Below, one piece after another: positions 61,324 to 64,000 of a stretch of DNA of 64,000 bases. The DNA comes from Anastatus disparis (taxonomy: Eukaryota > Arthropoda > Insecta > Hymenoptera > Eupelmidae). The translations under genes and the position numbers were made by a program. Numbering within the stretch: the first letter of the stretch is position 1; every line of letters starts with the position of its first letter. The stretch is taken from the NCBI GenBank assembly GCA_017163975.1, contig JAFFSR010000221.1, positions 4,030,001-4,094,000 of the forward strand. The letters are read 5' to 3'. The notes under the pieces were generated by a model. The model saw nothing but the letters and a program-made list of their open reading frames with translations. It was not told where the DNA came from and did not search any database.

Positions 61324-64000
61324 GTGGGTCTGAAAAATCAGCAAAGACTTTTCTATACACAATTGTACTTGTATATATGCTTCACTTGTATATACAATGC
61401 GAATTATTTTATACGTATGCACGTAGTATGTTTATATGATATTAAAATAAATGCCTTTTTTCTTCTATTTTAAGGTCGATAGTGTAAATTTTTAGTCGAT
61501 TTGTTGGATAGAAAGAGGTGAGACCTGTTTCTCCGTGTATCACATGTGGTTATCTACGTGTTTTGAATATGTTTTCTTTAATCGATCGTGTGGTTTTAAC
61601 TTTTTTGTTACTTCTCACCTTTTTTTTCTTCTTTTACTATTTTGTAGGACGTGCTTGTCGTAGTTATTTATGTTATATAGAGAGTAGTATTATGCATTTC
61701 AATGAATATGGAGTGTTTGATTAACTTTCGATTAAGTTTACCTGCTGGTGAGAATCAAGTTCTGATGTATTATTTGAATTCCAATGGAGGAACATAACGG
61801 TATATCGGTAAATAAAAGATTTCATTTGAAATTACTGCAATTAATTTATCGTTGTTATGAATAAAATTATCAACTCACTGAAAATAATGGACTAGTATCT
61901 TCGTCAATTGAAATTTTATTTTACTTACGTATTTAAACAATATAATGTTTAAACTCTATTTAAATACTTGCATTTACATATAAATTATATGAACATTAAT
62001 TCTGGATTGTTTGTAGTGTAAATTCAAAACCATTTACAAGTTGTAGAATTTATTTAACTTTTGTACAGTTTCAAAGTAACTCGTGGTAAAAGAAAAATAA
62101 AACTATTAGTTTAAATATAGTTAGAATATTATAGTAAATGTTAATAATAAATTATTTAAAATTATAAATTAATTTTGAATTAAATGTACATGAAGATTGT
62201 AATTATATAAAATTAATTTAAATTGTCGGTTTTCATGTGAACCTAAATTAAGTACGACTAATAATAATCGTGACTTACATTGTCGAGAAGTTCATGTTAT
62301 TAAAAATACTAAAGTATATTAGTAATATTGTTAATGGAAAGGTAACGATTCAATTTATAAAATTATAGCGTATCTTAATATTGAGCGGCTATAAAAACCT
62401 TTTATGACACATTTTTAAATAATCGTGTTAAAAATTAAAATACAATTTTTTTTTTCGTATGTCAGTACAATAGAGTCTTCATCTTCGCTACTTAATTGTT
62501 AAATTTCGATTACAATGGCTTTTCGTATATGAAGTTGACGCCTATTGTACTGAAAGTGATTGAATTTTTGAAATGTTCATAACGAAACTAGAACAGGTTT
62601 GTTTTATCAATGATTTCTATACTGTATCAAATACCCGCATTTTGAGTGAAGATTGAACAGAAGTTGAGTAAAAAACTTTTTGGCTGATATATAATTAACT
62701 TACTTGCGCATAATAATATCGATTTAATATATTTATTTAATTTTTTCATCATGAATTCTGTCTTTTATTTAAAATTTTGCAGAAATAAAAAATTAAAATT
62801 ATTTTTATGTTAAACTTTTTCGTCTTAATTGCAGTTTATCTAAAAGAATTGGATTCAATAAACCTCAATTTATGCTCCCTTTCATGTTAAAACAGTTGTA
62901 ATTAATTGCCTTTGTGATGCTTTGCCCTAATTAATTACGAACTTTATTTGGATGCTAGTTTAAAAAAAAAGCTGCATCAAAATGTAAATAGGTTGTTCAA
63001 ATAATACTCAATCCAAAAATGTTTGGTTAATACAAACTTTTATTGCTTAACTTGAAAATTGTTAAAAACTTATTATTTTCCTCAAGCTGTACTAGTCTTT
63101 GTTTTTGTTCTTAGAGATTAAAAAAAATTAACAAAAATAATAAAATTTAAAAAGAATTTTTTGCGTAGCGCGTTCATTTAAATATTACCAAAGTTGTTAA
63201 GAATTTAGTTTTATATATTGTGCTCAAACTTCTTACAACTGTTTTTGAGAATAAAGAAAATTTTTTTTTTCAAAGGAATATAATAACGCGTAGTAGAGAG
63301 AAAAATACAAAAGAAGCAAGACTTTTCCTTTTGTCATTGAGAAGTCGTTCTCGATAATGAATGCTATTCAGTTGCCTTAGTGCAATAAACAAGCTTCAAT
63401 CATTCACGCGTTGACAGTAATGCAATTAGCCGGCGCGCGAAATTATTCATTGTCATTATTTGCGCGACAAAAGAAATGATCTTTTTTGAAAAAAATAAAA
63501 GAAAGAAAGTAAATTATACAATACAGTCGAATATTAATCGAGCGATTAAACTGAGAAGAAAAAAGTAGCCTTTTTATATTCTTCTAACTTGAGTATTTAA
63601 TATCGATCTTGTTTCAGTATTCCTTTTATAATTACATATGGCAACGGTACCTGCTATTAAAATATACTAAACAGTTATTAATTTTTTAACCGCACCCAGG
63701 TTATGAGTTTGTTTTAATACTTGTACGTACATGCAAAAAAGGATGATTGGAAAAAAAAGGGTTTTGTATTAATTTTGTTACAGTTGAAAATTTATTTTGG
63801 TTTTGTATTGTTCAAACTTTCACATATCTGAATAGAGAATCGAATTTCAGTTGCTATTTAGATATTTAGATTATACACGTGAACTTGTGTATTCAATAGT
63901 TGAAGTTATTTGCGGCATGACAATCATTTTGTTTTCGAGTATTACTTGAAATCTTCCATCTATTATTTGTACTGAATATATTTTAATAGAATACAAGTTG
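61324..64000. other. AT-rich intron to window edge
   Basis: A small CpG patch lies near 63290-63480 (AGCCGGCGCGCGAAATTATT). The short frames at 61219-61724 extend from the CpG patch but have no signature. No further exon of the plus-strand gene is recognised before the window ends. Confidence 0.4.

Noticed and set aside
1..64000. CRISPR array, bacterial operon, rRNA, viral or organellar insertion
   Set aside because: No regularly spaced identical repeats, no intronless gene clusters and no recognisable rRNA or viral protein were seen.

Overview
The window is animal nuclear DNA: strongly AT-rich, with spliced genes, GT-AG introns, AATAAA polyadenylation signals, microsatellites, MITE-like elements and a tRNA-derived SINE. 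The one gene I recognise with confidence is insect-type Nopp140 (NOLC1), with both a canonical SRP40-type C-terminal exon and an RGG-repeat C-terminal exon, the arrangement known from Drosophila. The AT bias, very long introns and scattered CpG-rich patches would fit a hymenopteran insect such as a parasitoid wasp. That placement is inference and was not checked by search.

Layout, 1-17.4 kb (compact genes and repeats). One copy of a roughly 1.5 kb non-coding repeat occupies the left edge, and a second, diverged copy lies at about 9.86-11.32 kb. Between them are three small genes, none recognised: the 3' part of a minus-strand gene (1803-2512, two exons read by eye), a plus-strand two-exon gene for a 138-residue charged helical protein (3209-7042), and a minus-strand gene tail (7761-8333) with an unexplained frame change. 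The 3.4 kb intron of the plus-strand gene holds a roughly 165 bp tandem array and an inverted-repeat element, and a Harbinger-like MITE with TTA duplications sits just upstream of its start codon. Nopp140 runs on the minus strand from 17100 to 13210. All its introns are phase 0.

Layout, 17.4-64 kb (regulatory-looking, gene-poor). From about 18.4 kb rightward I see only the 5' part of one plus-strand gene, or possibly two: a CpG-rich promoter/leader region (18.45-20.28 kb), a coding exon at 21305-21544 preceded by a uORF, a second candidate first exon at 37844-37936, and a weaker third at 61264-61323. All three end at a phase-0 donor, so they could be alternative starts spliced to common exons beyond the right edge. 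The rest is AT-rich intron-like sequence broken by many CpG-rich, ORF-containing patches that look like promoters, enhancers or untranslated exons rather than genes.

Mobile DNA includes a SINE with a tRNA-like head (49580-49772, second deleted copy 11706-11856), a 412 bp MITE with an 8 bp target duplication (58279-58690), a 239 bp MITE with a TTA duplication (2785-3023), a 128 bp short-TIR element (26099-26226) and two paired-hairpin foldback elements (about 9165-9348 and 53152-53363). I saw no CRISPR, rRNA, bacterial or viral gene. All splice sites and identities are by-eye readings.
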